Made by a program: the position numbers and the translations under genes
The notes under the pieces: model-generated
What the model saw: the letters and a program-made list of their open reading frames with translations, nothing else
Database searches by the model: none
What the model was told of the DNA's origin: nothing
Assembly: GCA_023664045.1 (NCBI GenBank)
Contig: JAMPGH010000001.1
Span: 1,650,083 to 1,714,082, forward strand
Source of the DNA: Alistipes senegalensis
GTDB lineage: Bacteria; Bacteroidota; Bacteroidia; Bacteroidales; Rikenellaceae
DNA: 64,000 bases
Direction of reading: 5' to 3'
Part shown: positions 42,105 through 49,847 of the stretch, piece by piece
Position numbering within the stretch: the first letter of the stretch is position 1
Layout: each line of letters starts with the position of its first letter

Positions 42105-42536
42105 AGCAGCTTCGACCCGGAGTGGCGGCGGCCTGCCGCTTCCGCCAGCGCGGTCCGTAGATTCAGCAATCTCCCGCCTCGCTAAGAGCGGGGTTTTATG
42201 GGGAAATGGAACCGGTTCTTTCTATCGAATCCGATCTCCCCTTATCCCCTCCCGGGCGGGTTTATATCCCAGCCTGCCGGAAAGCGCATTCTTTTCGGTT
42301 TTCATTCCAGCGATTGCTGCGATTTGTCAGCATCGGGCTTCCGCACCTTCCCGACGGGAGCCCTGACGAATGTCGGCGCACAAGGTCTCTGCTGGTCTTC
42401 TTCGGCTTCCGCTGCCGGCAGTACCACCGCAAGCGACCTGAATTTCAACTCGACGAACGTGAACCCGTCAAACGGCGACAACCGTGCCAACGGCTTCACT
42501 GTGCGCTGCGTCCAGCATCTGCGAGCTGCTTTTTTA
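42105..42536 (+). repeat. Dispersed DGR-like element B (template-like, A-rich copy)
   Basis: Same order as element A: AAGCAGCTTCGACCCGGAGT, GATTCAGCAATC, a hairpin with GCTAAGAGCGGGGTTTT, CAGCCTGCCGGAAAG, CATTCCAGCGATTGCT, then a 180-bp segment (42336-42515). That segment encodes GFRTFPTGAL, GLCWSSSA, LNFNSTNVNPSNGDNRANGF and TVRCVQ, followed by an invariant tail to CTGCTTTTTT. Many of its variable codons are AAC or ACC, as in a template repeat. A 114-codon ORF (42198-42542) spans it, but a 1-nt indel against element A just before the lectin part shows the upstream frame is not conserved. Confidence 0.7.
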
Positions 42537-42551
42537 AGGTAAAAGTAAAAA

Positions 42552-42808
42552 CGATTATATACTCTGATGTACCAACCCTCAAGAAAGTGAATAGTTTCGG
42601 CTTTCCGACCGAAGTCCCCTCCGAGGAGGGGATTGCGTTCCGCTTCTGCTGTGGCGGTTCGGCAATCCGAGCAAGCTCGATTGCGCTCACCTGCTGCCGC
42701 AGTCTACGGGAGGGTCAGACCTGAATACGCGGCCTTTGGCCGCGAACTATAACGGTCGGATTTGAAAATAAGGGGCAATAAACACTGGTACATCAAAGTA
42801 TATAATCG
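42552..42808 (+). repeat. Terminal-inverted-repeat element, copy 3 (with insertion)
   Basis: The best-preserved termini of the family: CGATTATATACTCTGATGTA and the mirror TACATCAAAGTATATAATCG. Core words agree with copy 1 nearly base for base (GACCTGAATACGCGGCC, TCGGATTTGAAAATAAGGGG). About 76 bp (around 42632-42707) with ATTGCG and AGCAAGCTCGATTGCG is inserted in the middle of the CCTCC..GGAGG palindrome region relative to copy 1. It begins 16 bp after element B. Confidence 0.8.
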
Positions 42809-42848
42809 GGAAAGTAACCATCCGTCGCCCCGTACTTGCAGACGTAAA

Positions 42849-42884
42849 AAACAGGCGCCTCCGGATGAACGGAGGCGCCTGTTT
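42849..42884 (-). terminator. Terminator of the mutA-mutB operon
   Basis: A perfect 15-bp stem AAACAGGCGCCTCCG with a 6-nt loop, followed on the minus strand by TTTTTTACG. It is 22 bp past the mutB stop codon. Confidence 0.9.
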
Positions 42885-42905
42885 GACAATAGGTCGCGGC
42901 TTTCG

Positions 42906-45044
42906 CTACTCTTCCAGCAGGATCTCGAGGATCTTGATGGCGGCCGTAGCGATCGGCGTGCCGGGTCCGAAGATGGCGGCGGCACCGTCGCGGTAAAGTT
43001 CGTCGTAATCTTGCGCCGGGATCACACCGCCCACGATGACGATGATGTCTTCGCGGCCCAGCTTCTTCAGCTCGGCGATGATCTGCGGCACCAGCGTCAG
43101 ATGGCCGGCCGCCAGCGACGAGACGCCCACTACGTGTACGTCGTTCTCGACGGCCTGCCGTGCAGCCTCTTCCGGCGTCTGGAACAGCGGACCCATGTCG
43201 ACGTCGAATCCGATGTCGGCATAACCCGTGGCTACTACTTTGGCGCCGCGGTCGTGGCCGTCCTGACCCAACTTGGCGATCATCACGCGGGGCTGACGGC
43301 CCTCTTTCTTCGCAAACTCGGCGCACAGTTCCTTCGCGCGCTCGAACGACTGATCTTTCTTCACTTCCGAACTGTAAACTCCCGATATCGAACGAATCAC
43401 GGCCTTGTATCGGCCTACGACCACTTCGCAGGCGTCGGAGATTTCGCCCAGCGAGGCGCGTACTTTCGCCGCTTCGACGGCCAGCTCCAGCAGGTTGCCC
43501 TGCTTGGTCTTCACGCACTCGGTGATCGCCGCCAGCGCTTTCTTCACGGCCGCTTCGTCGCGGTTGGCGCGCAGTTCCTGCAGACGCTTCACCTGACTCT
43601 CGCGCACCGCCGTGTTGTCCACAGCCAGAATGTCGATCGGCGCCTCCTTTTCGAGTCGGTATTCGTTCACGCCGATGATCTTCTGCTCGCCCGAGTCGAT
43701 GCGGGCCTGCGTGCGGGCCGACGACTCCTCGATGCGCATCTTAGGAATGCCGGTCTCGATGGCTTTGGCCATGCCGCCCAGCTTCTCGATCTCCTGAATG
43801 TGTCCCCAGGCCTTGCGGGCGATCTCCTCGGTCAGCGTCTCCACGTAGTAGGAGCCTGCCCACGGGTCGACCTCGCGGCATACGGAGGTCTCTTCCTGAA
43901 TGTAGATCTGCGTGTTGCGGGCGATGCGGGCCGAGAAGTCGGTCGGCAGGGCGATCGCCTCGTCCAGCGCGTTGGTGTGCAGCGACTGCGTGTGTCCCAG
44001 CGCCGCACCCATCGCTTCGATCGCCGTGCGGGCTACGTTGTTGAAGGGATCCTGCTCCGTCAGAGACCAGCCCGAGGTCTGCGAGTGGGTGCGCAGGGCC
44101 AGCGACTTGGGATTCTTGGGGTCGAACTGCTTGACGATCTTGGCCCACAGCATGCGGGCGGCGCGCATCTTGGCGATCTCCATGAAGTGGTTCATGCCGA
44201 TGGCCCAGAAGAACGAGAGGCGCGGTGCGAAGGCGTCGATCGACATGCCGGCGTTCACGCCCGCACGAAGATACTCCAGACCGTCGGCCAGCGTGTAGGC
44301 CAGCTCGATGTCGGCCGTCGCTCCGGCTTCCTGCATGTGGTAGCCCGAGATCGAGATCGAGTTGAATTTGGGCATGTTCTTCGAGGTGTATTCGAAGATG
44401 TCGGCGATGATGCGCATCGAGAACTCGGGAGGATAAATATAGGTGTTGCGCACCATGAACTCCTTGAGGATGTCGTTCTGGATCGTTCCCGACAGCTGGT
44501 CGAGGGTGCAGCCCTGCTCCAGACCCGTTACGATGTAGAACGCCAGAATCGGCAGCACGGCGCCGTTCATGGTCATCGACACCGACATGCGGTCCAGCGG
44601 AATGCCGTTGAAGAGCACCTTCATGTCTTCCACCGAGCAGATCGATACGCCGGCTTTGCCCACGTCGCCCACCACGCGCGGGTGGTCGGCGTCGTAGCCG
44701 CGGTGCGTCGCAAGGTCGAAGGCCACCGACAGACCTTTCTGTCCGGCGGCCAGATTGCGGCGGTAGAAGGCGTTCGACTCCTCAGCGGTCGAGAATCCGG
44801 CGTATTGGCGGATGGTCCACGGACGCATCACGTACATCGTCGAGTAGGGACCGCGCAGGAACGGGGCGATGCCCGCCGCGTAGCCGAGGTGTTCCATGCC
44901 TTCGAGGTCCTGAGCCGTGTAGGCACCCTTGACCGGAATGCGCTCCGAGGTGAGCCACGGCTCCGCCTCGCCGCATCCTTTCGCGGCGCAGCAGTTCTTC
45001 TGTGCGTCCGCGTCGTATTTCAGTTCCGAAAATTTAGCTCTCAT
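42906..45044 (-). CDS. mutB: Methylmalonyl-CoA mutase, large (catalytic) subunit
   Basis: 712 residues. Adenosylcobalamin enzyme interconverting succinyl-CoA and (R)-methylmalonyl-CoA, the key step of succinate-to-propionate fermentation in gut Bacteroidota. A TIM-barrel substrate domain carries [32 protein letters not shown] and [10 protein letters not shown]. The C-terminal B12 domain has D595-G-H597-x2-G600 (lower-axial His), SSLAAGH and VIVGGVIP. Transcribed after mutA with a 2-bp gap and closed by a strong terminator. All catalytic landmarks are present. Confidence 0.97.
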   Translation of the reverse strand: MRAKFSELKYDADAQKNCCAAKGCGEAEPWLTSERIPVKGAYTAQDLEGMEHLGYAAGIAPFLRGPYSTMYVMRPWTIRQYAGFSTAEESNAFYRRNLAAGQKGLSVAFDLATHRGYDADHPRVVGDVGKAGVSICSVEDMKVLFNGIPLDRMSVSMTMNGAVLPILAFYIVTGLEQGCTLDQLSGTIQNDILKEFMVRNTYIYPPEFSMRIIADIFEYTSKNMPKFNSISISGYHMQEAGATADIELAYTLADGLEYLRAGVNAGMSIDAFAPRLSFFWAIGMNHFMEIAKMRAARMLWAKIVKQFDPKNPKSLALRTHSQTSGWSLTEQDPFNNVARTAIEAMGAALGHTQSLHTNALDEAIALPTDFSARIARNTQIYIQEETSVCREVDPWAGSYYVETLTEEIARKAWGHIQEIEKLGGMAKAIETGIPKMRIEESSARTQARIDSGEQKIIGVNEYRLEKEAPIDILAVDNTAVRESQVKRLQELRANRDEAAVKKALAAITECVKTKQGNLLELAVEAAKVRASLGEISDACEVVVGRYKAVIRSISGVYSSEVKKDQSFERAKELCAEFAKKEGRQPRVMIAKLGQDGHDRGAKVVATGYADIGFDVDMGPLFQTPEEAARQAVENDVHVVGVSSLAAGHLTLVPQIIAELKKLGREDIIVIVGGVIPAQDYDELYRDGAAAIFGPGTPIATAAIKILEILLEE

Positions 45045-45046
45045 AG

Positions 45047-46897
45047 TCAGATTCCCATTTCTTTAAGGTAGAACTTCAGTGTCTCCAGCACGTTGGACTT
45101 CACGTTGATGAAGTTCGTGATGCCCTGCGCTTCCAGTTCGGGGGCGCAGGCCGGGGCTCCGGCGACCACCAGAATGGCTTTGCCGCCCAAGAGCTCCTTC
45201 ACTTTGGGCGCTGCTTCGGCGTAGTCGTCGTCCGAGGCGCAGACCACCACGATTTCGGCTTTCGACTCCAGCGCGGCGGCTACGCCCTCGCCGATCGACT
45301 GGAAGAAGGTGTTGTCTTGTACGCGGATGCCGGCGCAGGCGAAGAAGTTGCACGAGAACTGCGCGCGGGCCCGGGCCATCGCCAGATTGCCGCACGTGAG
45401 CATGAAGGCTTTGGGTTGCTTGCCCGAGCGGTCGACATGCAGGCGCATCTCCTCGAAGGCCATTGCACCGCGGTAGGGCGTCAGGACGTTGCCTTCGGCC
45501 GTCGTGCGGGCTACGGCGTCGGCCGTGATTTCGGCGGGCGCCACCTCGGTGAAGTTGGGATATTGGTTGGCGCCCAGAAGAATCTGACGGCGCGTCGAGA
45601 TGTTCTTGTCTTTGGCTGCGGCCGATGCCTTGACTCGCTCCACGATCGTCCCGGCTTGGTAGGCTGCCGTGTAGCCGCCCTGTTCCTCGATCTCGAGGAA
45701 GAGCTTCCACGCCTCTGCGGCGATCGACTGCGTCAGGTTCTCGATGTAGTACGAGCCGCCTGCGGGGTCCACCACCTGATCGAAGTGCGACTCATGCTTG
45801 AGCAGGAGCTCCACGTTGCGGGCGATGCGCTTCGCGAATTCGGTCGGCGCCTCGAACGCCCGGTCGAAGGGCGTTACTTCCAGCGAGTGCACGCCGCCGA
45901 TGGCTGCCGACATCGCTTCGGTCGTGCCGCGCAGCATGTTCACGTAGGGGTCGTAGACGGTCTGATTCCAGCGCGAGGTCTCGGCATGGATCATCATCTT
46001 GCACGAGCACTTCTTTTCGGGGTTGTAACCTTTCACGATGTTGGCCCACAGCATGCGGGCGGCCCGCAGCTTGGCGATTTCGAGGAAGTAGTTGGACGAG
46101 ACGCTCAGCGAGAAGCGGATTTTGCGGGCTATGTCGTCGATGCCCAGCCCCGCTTCCGTCAGACGCACCAGATAGTCGTGTCCGGCCGAGAGGGCGAATG
46201 CCAGCTCCTCGACGATCGTCGATCCCGAGTTGCCGAAGATCTGCCCCGAGACGTTCACGACGCGGATATGTTTGTAGGCCGCGGTCTTGCCGATCAGTCC
46301 GGCGATGCGGGCGAAGCACTCCTTGCCGTCGGGCGAGCAGAAATCGCCTTTCGACGCGAGGCCTTTGACCAGCGGGTCGATGACGAAGGCGATGCGGGCT
46401 TCTTCTTTGGCCACGCCTTCTTTCTCGATCTTGGCCAGCACCAGATCGGCTACATGGCCGATCTTCTCGCCGCAGAATACCAGCTCGACGGCCGGCAGGT
46501 GGATGTCGCGCAGCAGTACGTCGAGGTCCGCGGCCGAGAAGTCGGCGCTGTCGATATGGAAGCCGAGCGAATCCACGCCCGTCCCGAGCAGTTGCAGCGC
46601 TTCGGCGTTGGCGGCGGCGGGATCCGCGACCGTTACGGTCTGGTGGATGCGCCAGCGGTTGTGGGCATGCGTTCCGCGTACGTAGGGGAACTCGCCTGCC
46701 TGCGAGCCCAAGAAGCGGAGTCCTTCGAGGTTCTCGGCGCGGTAGTAGGGCCGGACGTTGAAACCTTCGCCCGTGCGCCATACCAGTTTGCGCTCGTAGT
46801 CGGCACCTTTCAGGTCGGCCGCGATCACCTCTTCCCATTGCTCGGTCTTGACCGGCGGGAATTCGGCGAACAGCTTTTCATGGTTGGTATTTGCCAT
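45047..46897 (-). CDS. mutA: Methylmalonyl-CoA mutase, small subunit
   Basis: 616 residues, structurally like MutB but without a functional cobalamin site: the DxHxxG motif is missing in the C-terminal domain, as usual for this subunit. Recognisable pieces are [85 protein letters not shown] and [13 protein letters not shown]. First gene of the mutAB operon, with a promoter at 46939-46969. It stabilises the heterodimer with MutB. Confidence 0.96.
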   Translation of the reverse strand: MANTNHEKLFAEFPPVKTEQWEEVIAADLKGADYERKLVWRTGEGFNVRPYYRAENLEGLRFLGSQAGEFPYVRGTHAHNRWRIHQTVTVADPAAANAEALQLLGTGVDSLGFHIDSADFSAADLDVLLRDIHLPAVELVFCGEKIGHVADLVLAKIEKEGVAKEEARIAFVIDPLVKGLASKGDFCSPDGKECFARIAGLIGKTAAYKHIRVVNVSGQIFGNSGSTIVEELAFALSAGHDYLVRLTEAGLGIDDIARKIRFSLSVSSNYFLEIAKLRAARMLWANIVKGYNPEKKCSCKMMIHAETSRWNQTVYDPYVNMLRGTTEAMSAAIGGVHSLEVTPFDRAFEAPTEFAKRIARNVELLLKHESHFDQVVDPAGGSYYIENLTQSIAAEAWKLFLEIEEQGGYTAAYQAGTIVERVKASAAAKDKNISTRRQILLGANQYPNFTEVAPAEITADAVARTTAEGNVLTPYRGAMAFEEMRLHVDRSGKQPKAFMLTCGNLAMARARAQFSCNFFACAGIRVQDNTFFQSIGEGVAAALESKAEIVVVCASDDDYAEAAPKVKELLGGKAILVVAGAPACAPELEAQGITNFINVKSNVLETLKFYLKEMGI

Positions 46898-46938
46898 AAT
46901 TATTTAGAGATTAGTAAGAGTTCGCATGAATAAGTAGC

Positions 46939-46969
46939 CAAAGGTATAAAATAAATGGCAATGCGGCAA
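46939..46969 (-). promoter_or_regulatory. Promoter of mutA-mutB
   Basis: On the minus strand TTG (46967-46969), 20 bp, then TACCTTTG (46939-46946). The ATG at 46897 lies about 42 bp downstream. The spacer is AT-rich. Confidence 0.7.
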
Positions 46970-46984
46970 TAAATTGTTACAAAA

Positions 46985-47260
46985 ATAACAGTGTTCCCCT
47001 CCGCCTGCCGTTTCTTTCCGTCCGCTCCTTTCTTTCTCTTCTGCTGTTTTTTCTGCCCGTCGGTCTTCGCCCGCACTCTTTCTTGCCCTCCTGCTCGCTC
47101 CTTTGACAGCAGCTTTTTCAGGCGCCGCGTGCCGTCGCTCCTTGTCCGCCCGCTCCCGCCGATTTTTTCTGCTATCTTTTCCCGGTGGCCCCTCCTCTCC
47201 GGCCGCCGGAAAATATGCGCCTTTCGGTTGAAAATTTTTCTGAAACACCTCAAAATTTCC
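46985..47260. other. Strand-asymmetric polypyrimidine region in the mutA-glnN intergenic gap
   Basis: From about 46992 to 47180 the plus strand is dominated by C and T (for example CTCCTTTCTTTCTCTTCTGC) in a 604-bp gap between divergent genes. Two Lys/Arg-rich minus-strand frames cross it but look like by-products of the composition. I see no gene. It may be non-canonical DNA (triplex-prone) or the remains of a coding region. Confidence 0.5.
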
Positions 47261-47308
47261 CAAAATCGAAAAGTCGTAGATTTCGACCCATGTCCGAAAA
47301 TCCGTGCT

Positions 47309-47403
47309 GTTTTTCCGGAAATAGCCTTAAAAATTCGGGATTATCATGAAAAATAGTCATTATTTTTCGGAAACGTGCAAAAAAAATAGGCGTTTTTCGG
47401 AAA
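47309..47403 (+). promoter_or_regulatory. Three repeats of TTTTTC(C)GGAAA upstream of glnN
   Basis: GTTTTTCCGGAAA at 47309-47321, TTTTTCGGAAACGTGC from 47363 and TTTTTCGGAAAAAGTGC from 47393. The last two are 30 bp apart (about three helical turns) and the cluster ends 40 bp before the glnN -7 box. The core is partly palindromic (TTTCnGAAA-like). It could be an operator for nitrogen control; no regulator is known from the window. Confidence 0.45.
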
Positions 47404-47442
47404 AAGTGCGATTTTTGAAAAACAGGGAAACCGAAAAATAAT

Positions 47443-47450
47443 TACCTTTG
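47443..47450 (+). promoter_or_regulatory. -7 box of glnN
   Basis: TACCTTTG, 52 bp before the ATG at 47502. A TTTG is present at 47414-47417, but the spacing (25 bp) is longer than usual, suggesting an activator-dependent promoter. It rules out the ATG-like start at 47448. Confidence 0.55.
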
Positions 47451-47501
47451 TCCCGAGCGGAAATTCTCTCGAAAACTGCAATCCCAACAAAACAGGAAAC
47501 T

Positions 47502-49679
47502 ATGTCGCTACTCAGATTCAAGATGGTCGATGCGGCCATCAACCACACGGCTGTGGAGCCGCCCGTACCCGCCGGCCGGCCCTCGGATTATTTCGGCGCA
47601 AAGGTCTTCGGCCGCGATGCCATGCGCAAATATCTCAACAAGAATACCTTCGATGCCCTTGTCAATACGATGGAGAACGGCACGCCGCTGCCGCTCGAAA
47701 TCGCCGACGGCGTAGCGGCCGGCATGCGGCAGTGGGCGCTGGAGCACGGCGCCGACCACTATACCCACTGGTTCCAGCCCCTTACGGGCGGCACGGCCGA
47801 GAAGCACGACGCTTTTGCCGATCCCGACGGTCGTGGCGGCGTGCTGGAGGAGTTCTCCGGAAAGCTGCTCGTACAGCAGGAGCCCGACGCCTCGTCGTTT
47901 CCCAACGGCGGCATCCGCAACACCTTCGAGGCGCGCGGTTATTCGGCGTGGGACCCCGCGTCGCCCGCTTTCATCGTCGATACGACGCTCTGCATCCCCA
48001 CGGTCTTCATTGCCTATACGGGCGAGGCGCTCGACTACAAGGTGCCTCTCTTGCGGTCGCTTTCGGCCGTCGACCGGGCCGCTACGGAAGTGTGCCGCTA
48101 CTTCGACAAGAACGTGCAGAAAGTCTACTCCTATTTAGGTTGGGAGCAGGAGTATTTTCTGGTCGACGAAAGTCTGTGGGCCATCCGTCCCGATCTGGTG
48201 TTGACCGGCCGCACGCTCATGGGCCACGAGTCGGCCAAGAACCAGCAGCTGGAGGACCATTATTTCGGCGCCATCCCCACGCGCGTCATGGCTTTCATGA
48301 AGGAGCTCGAATACGAGTGCCTTCTGCTGGGTATCCCCGTCAAAACACGACATAACGAAGTGGCGCCTAATCAGTTCGAGCTGGCTCCCGTCTACGAGGA
48401 GGCCAATCTCGCCAACGACCACAACCAGCTCCTGATGACTATCATGGACAAGATCGCGCGACGCCACCGCTTCCGCGTCCTGTTGCACGAGAAGCCGTTC
48501 AAGGGGATCAACGGCTCGGGCAAGCACAACAACTGGTCGCTCGGTACCGATACGGGCGTCAACCTGCTGGGCCCCGGCAAAACCGCGTCGGAGAACCTGC
48601 AGTTCATCACTTTCCTCGTCAATGTCATCTCGGCCGTCTACAAGCACAACGGTCTGCTCAAGGCTTCGATCATGAGCGCCACGAACGCCCACCGACTGGG
48701 CGCCAACGAGGCGCCCCCGGCCATCATCTCCACCTTCCTCGGGTCGCAGGTCTCGGCCGTGCTGGATAAGTTGGCCGCTTCGAAGGGCGACGATGCCATC
48801 CGCTTCGACGCCCGCAACGTCTTCAAGATGAGCGGGATTTCGCATATCCCGACCTTGCTGCTGGATAATACCGACCGCAACCGCACTTCGCCCTTCGCCT
48901 TTACGGGCAACCGCTTCGAGTTCCGTGCCGTGGGGTCTTCCGACAACTGCGCCGAGGCGATGATTACGCTCAATACGGCCGTGGCCGACGAGCTCACGCA
49001 CTTCAAGCAGGCCGTCGACGCCAAGATCGAGGCCGGCGCCAAAAAGGAGAAGGCGATCTACGAGGTCCTCAAGAAGATGATCAAGGATTGCCGTCCGATC
49101 CGCTTCGACGGCAACGGTTACTCCGACGAGTGGAAAGCCGAGGCCGCCCGCCGCGGACTGGACTGCGAGACCTCCACGCCGTTGATCTTCGACCGTTATC
49201 TCGATAAGGAGTCCTTGAAGATGTTCGGCGACATGGGCGTCTATACGAAGGTCGAGCTCGAGGCCCGCACCGAGGTGAAGTGGGAGACCTATACCAAGAA
49301 GATCCAGATCGAGGGCCGGGTCTTGGGCGATCTGGCCATGAACCACATCGTGCCCATCGCCTCAAGATACGAGGCTCTGTTGTTGGACAAGGTCTACAAG
49401 TTGCAGCAGATTCCCGAATTGAAGTCGTCGGCCGACATCGCCCTCATCAAGAAGATTCAGGACCACACGACGGCGATCCAGAAGCTCACCGAGGAGATGA
49501 TCGAGGCCCGTAAAACGGCCAACCGCATCGAGGACCAGCGCAAGAAGGCGATCGCCTACCACGATTGCGTCGCCGGTTTCTTCGACGAGATCCGCCACCA
49601 CATCGACAAACTGGAGGAGATCGTCGACGACCAGATCTGGCCGCTGCCCAAGTACCGCGAGTTGTTGTTCATCCGGTAA
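47502..49679 (+). CDS. glnN: Glutamine synthetase type III
   Basis: Cytosolic ammonia assimilation: glutamate + NH3 + ATP to glutamine. The 725 residues match the long GSIII family, not the about 470-residue GSI. Start chosen at MSLLRFKMVDAAI (ATG 47502). Landmarks are SYLGWEQEYFLVDE (metal-binding Glu), VKTRHNEVAPNQFELAPVYEEAN, HEKPFKGINGSGKHNNWSLGTD and FAFTGNRFEFRAVGSSDN, with a long C-terminal helical part specific to GSIII. Monocistronic with its own promoter, three possible operator repeats and a strong terminator. Sole nitrogen-assimilation gene in view. Confidence 0.96.
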   Translation: MSLLRFKMVDAAINHTAVEPPVPAGRPSDYFGAKVFGRDAMRKYLNKNTFDALVNTMENGTPLPLEIADGVAAGMRQWALEHGADHYTHWFQPLTGGTAEKHDAFADPDGRGGVLEEFSGKLLVQQEPDASSFPNGGIRNTFEARGYSAWDPASPAFIVDTTLCIPTVFIAYTGEALDYKVPLLRSLSAVDRAATEVCRYFDKNVQKVYSYLGWEQEYFLVDESLWAIRPDLVLTGRTLMGHESAKNQQLEDHYFGAIPTRVMAFMKELEYECLLLGIPVKTRHNEVAPNQFELAPVYEEANLANDHNQLLMTIMDKIARRHRFRVLLHEKPFKGINGSGKHNNWSLGTDTGVNLLGPGKTASENLQFITFLVNVISAVYKHNGLLKASIMSATNAHRLGANEAPPAIISTFLGSQVSAVLDKLAASKGDDAIRFDARNVFKMSGISHIPTLLLDNTDRNRTSPFAFTGNRFEFRAVGSSDNCAEAMITLNTAVADELTHFKQAVDAKIEAGAKKEKAIYEVLKKMIKDCRPIRFDGNGYSDEWKAEAARRGLDCETSTPLIFDRYLDKESLKMFGDMGVYTKVELEARTEVKWETYTKKIQIEGRVLGDLAMNHIVPIASRYEALLLDKVYKLQQIPELKSSADIALIKKIQDHTTAIQKLTEEMIEARKTANRIEDQRKKAIAYHDCVAGFFDEIRHHIDKLEEIVDDQIWPLPKYRELLFIR

Positions 49680-49697
49680 GTCTTTCGTATAGGACAG

Positions 49698-49733
49698 AAA
49701 AGGCCTGCGATCCGAAGATCGCAGGCCTTTTTT
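49698..49733. terminator. Bidirectional terminator between glnN and the GH3 gene
   Basis: A perfect stem AAAAGGCCTGCGATC with a 4-nt CGAA loop. The plus strand ends in TTTTTT and the minus strand in TTTTCTG, so it can serve both convergent genes. Confidence 0.85.
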
Positions 49734-49847
49734 CGAGGCAGGCGGGAGGTCGGGGCTCGTCGGATTTCCCGGTTTTTCCGGTCGTTTCAGCGCCACGGCT
49801 GCCCCGGCATAGAAGGTTTCCCGGCCTCTTCCTCGCCCTTTCGGAAC

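Noticed and set aside
42198-42542. 114-codon frame over DGR-like element B as a gene
   Set aside because: The lectin-like C-terminus is real, but the upstream frame is broken by a 1-nt indel against element A, and no signal peptide or lipobox precedes it.
42906-46897. mutA as a second catalytic mutase
   Set aside because: The DxHxxG cobalamin motif is in the mutB product only. The 45047-46897 product lacks it and is the structural subunit.
46900-47263. Two Lys/Arg-rich minus-strand frames (about 118 codons) in the mutA-glnN gap
   Set aside because: They arise from the purine-rich complement of a polypyrimidine tract and run through the mutA promoter. Neither resembles a known protein.
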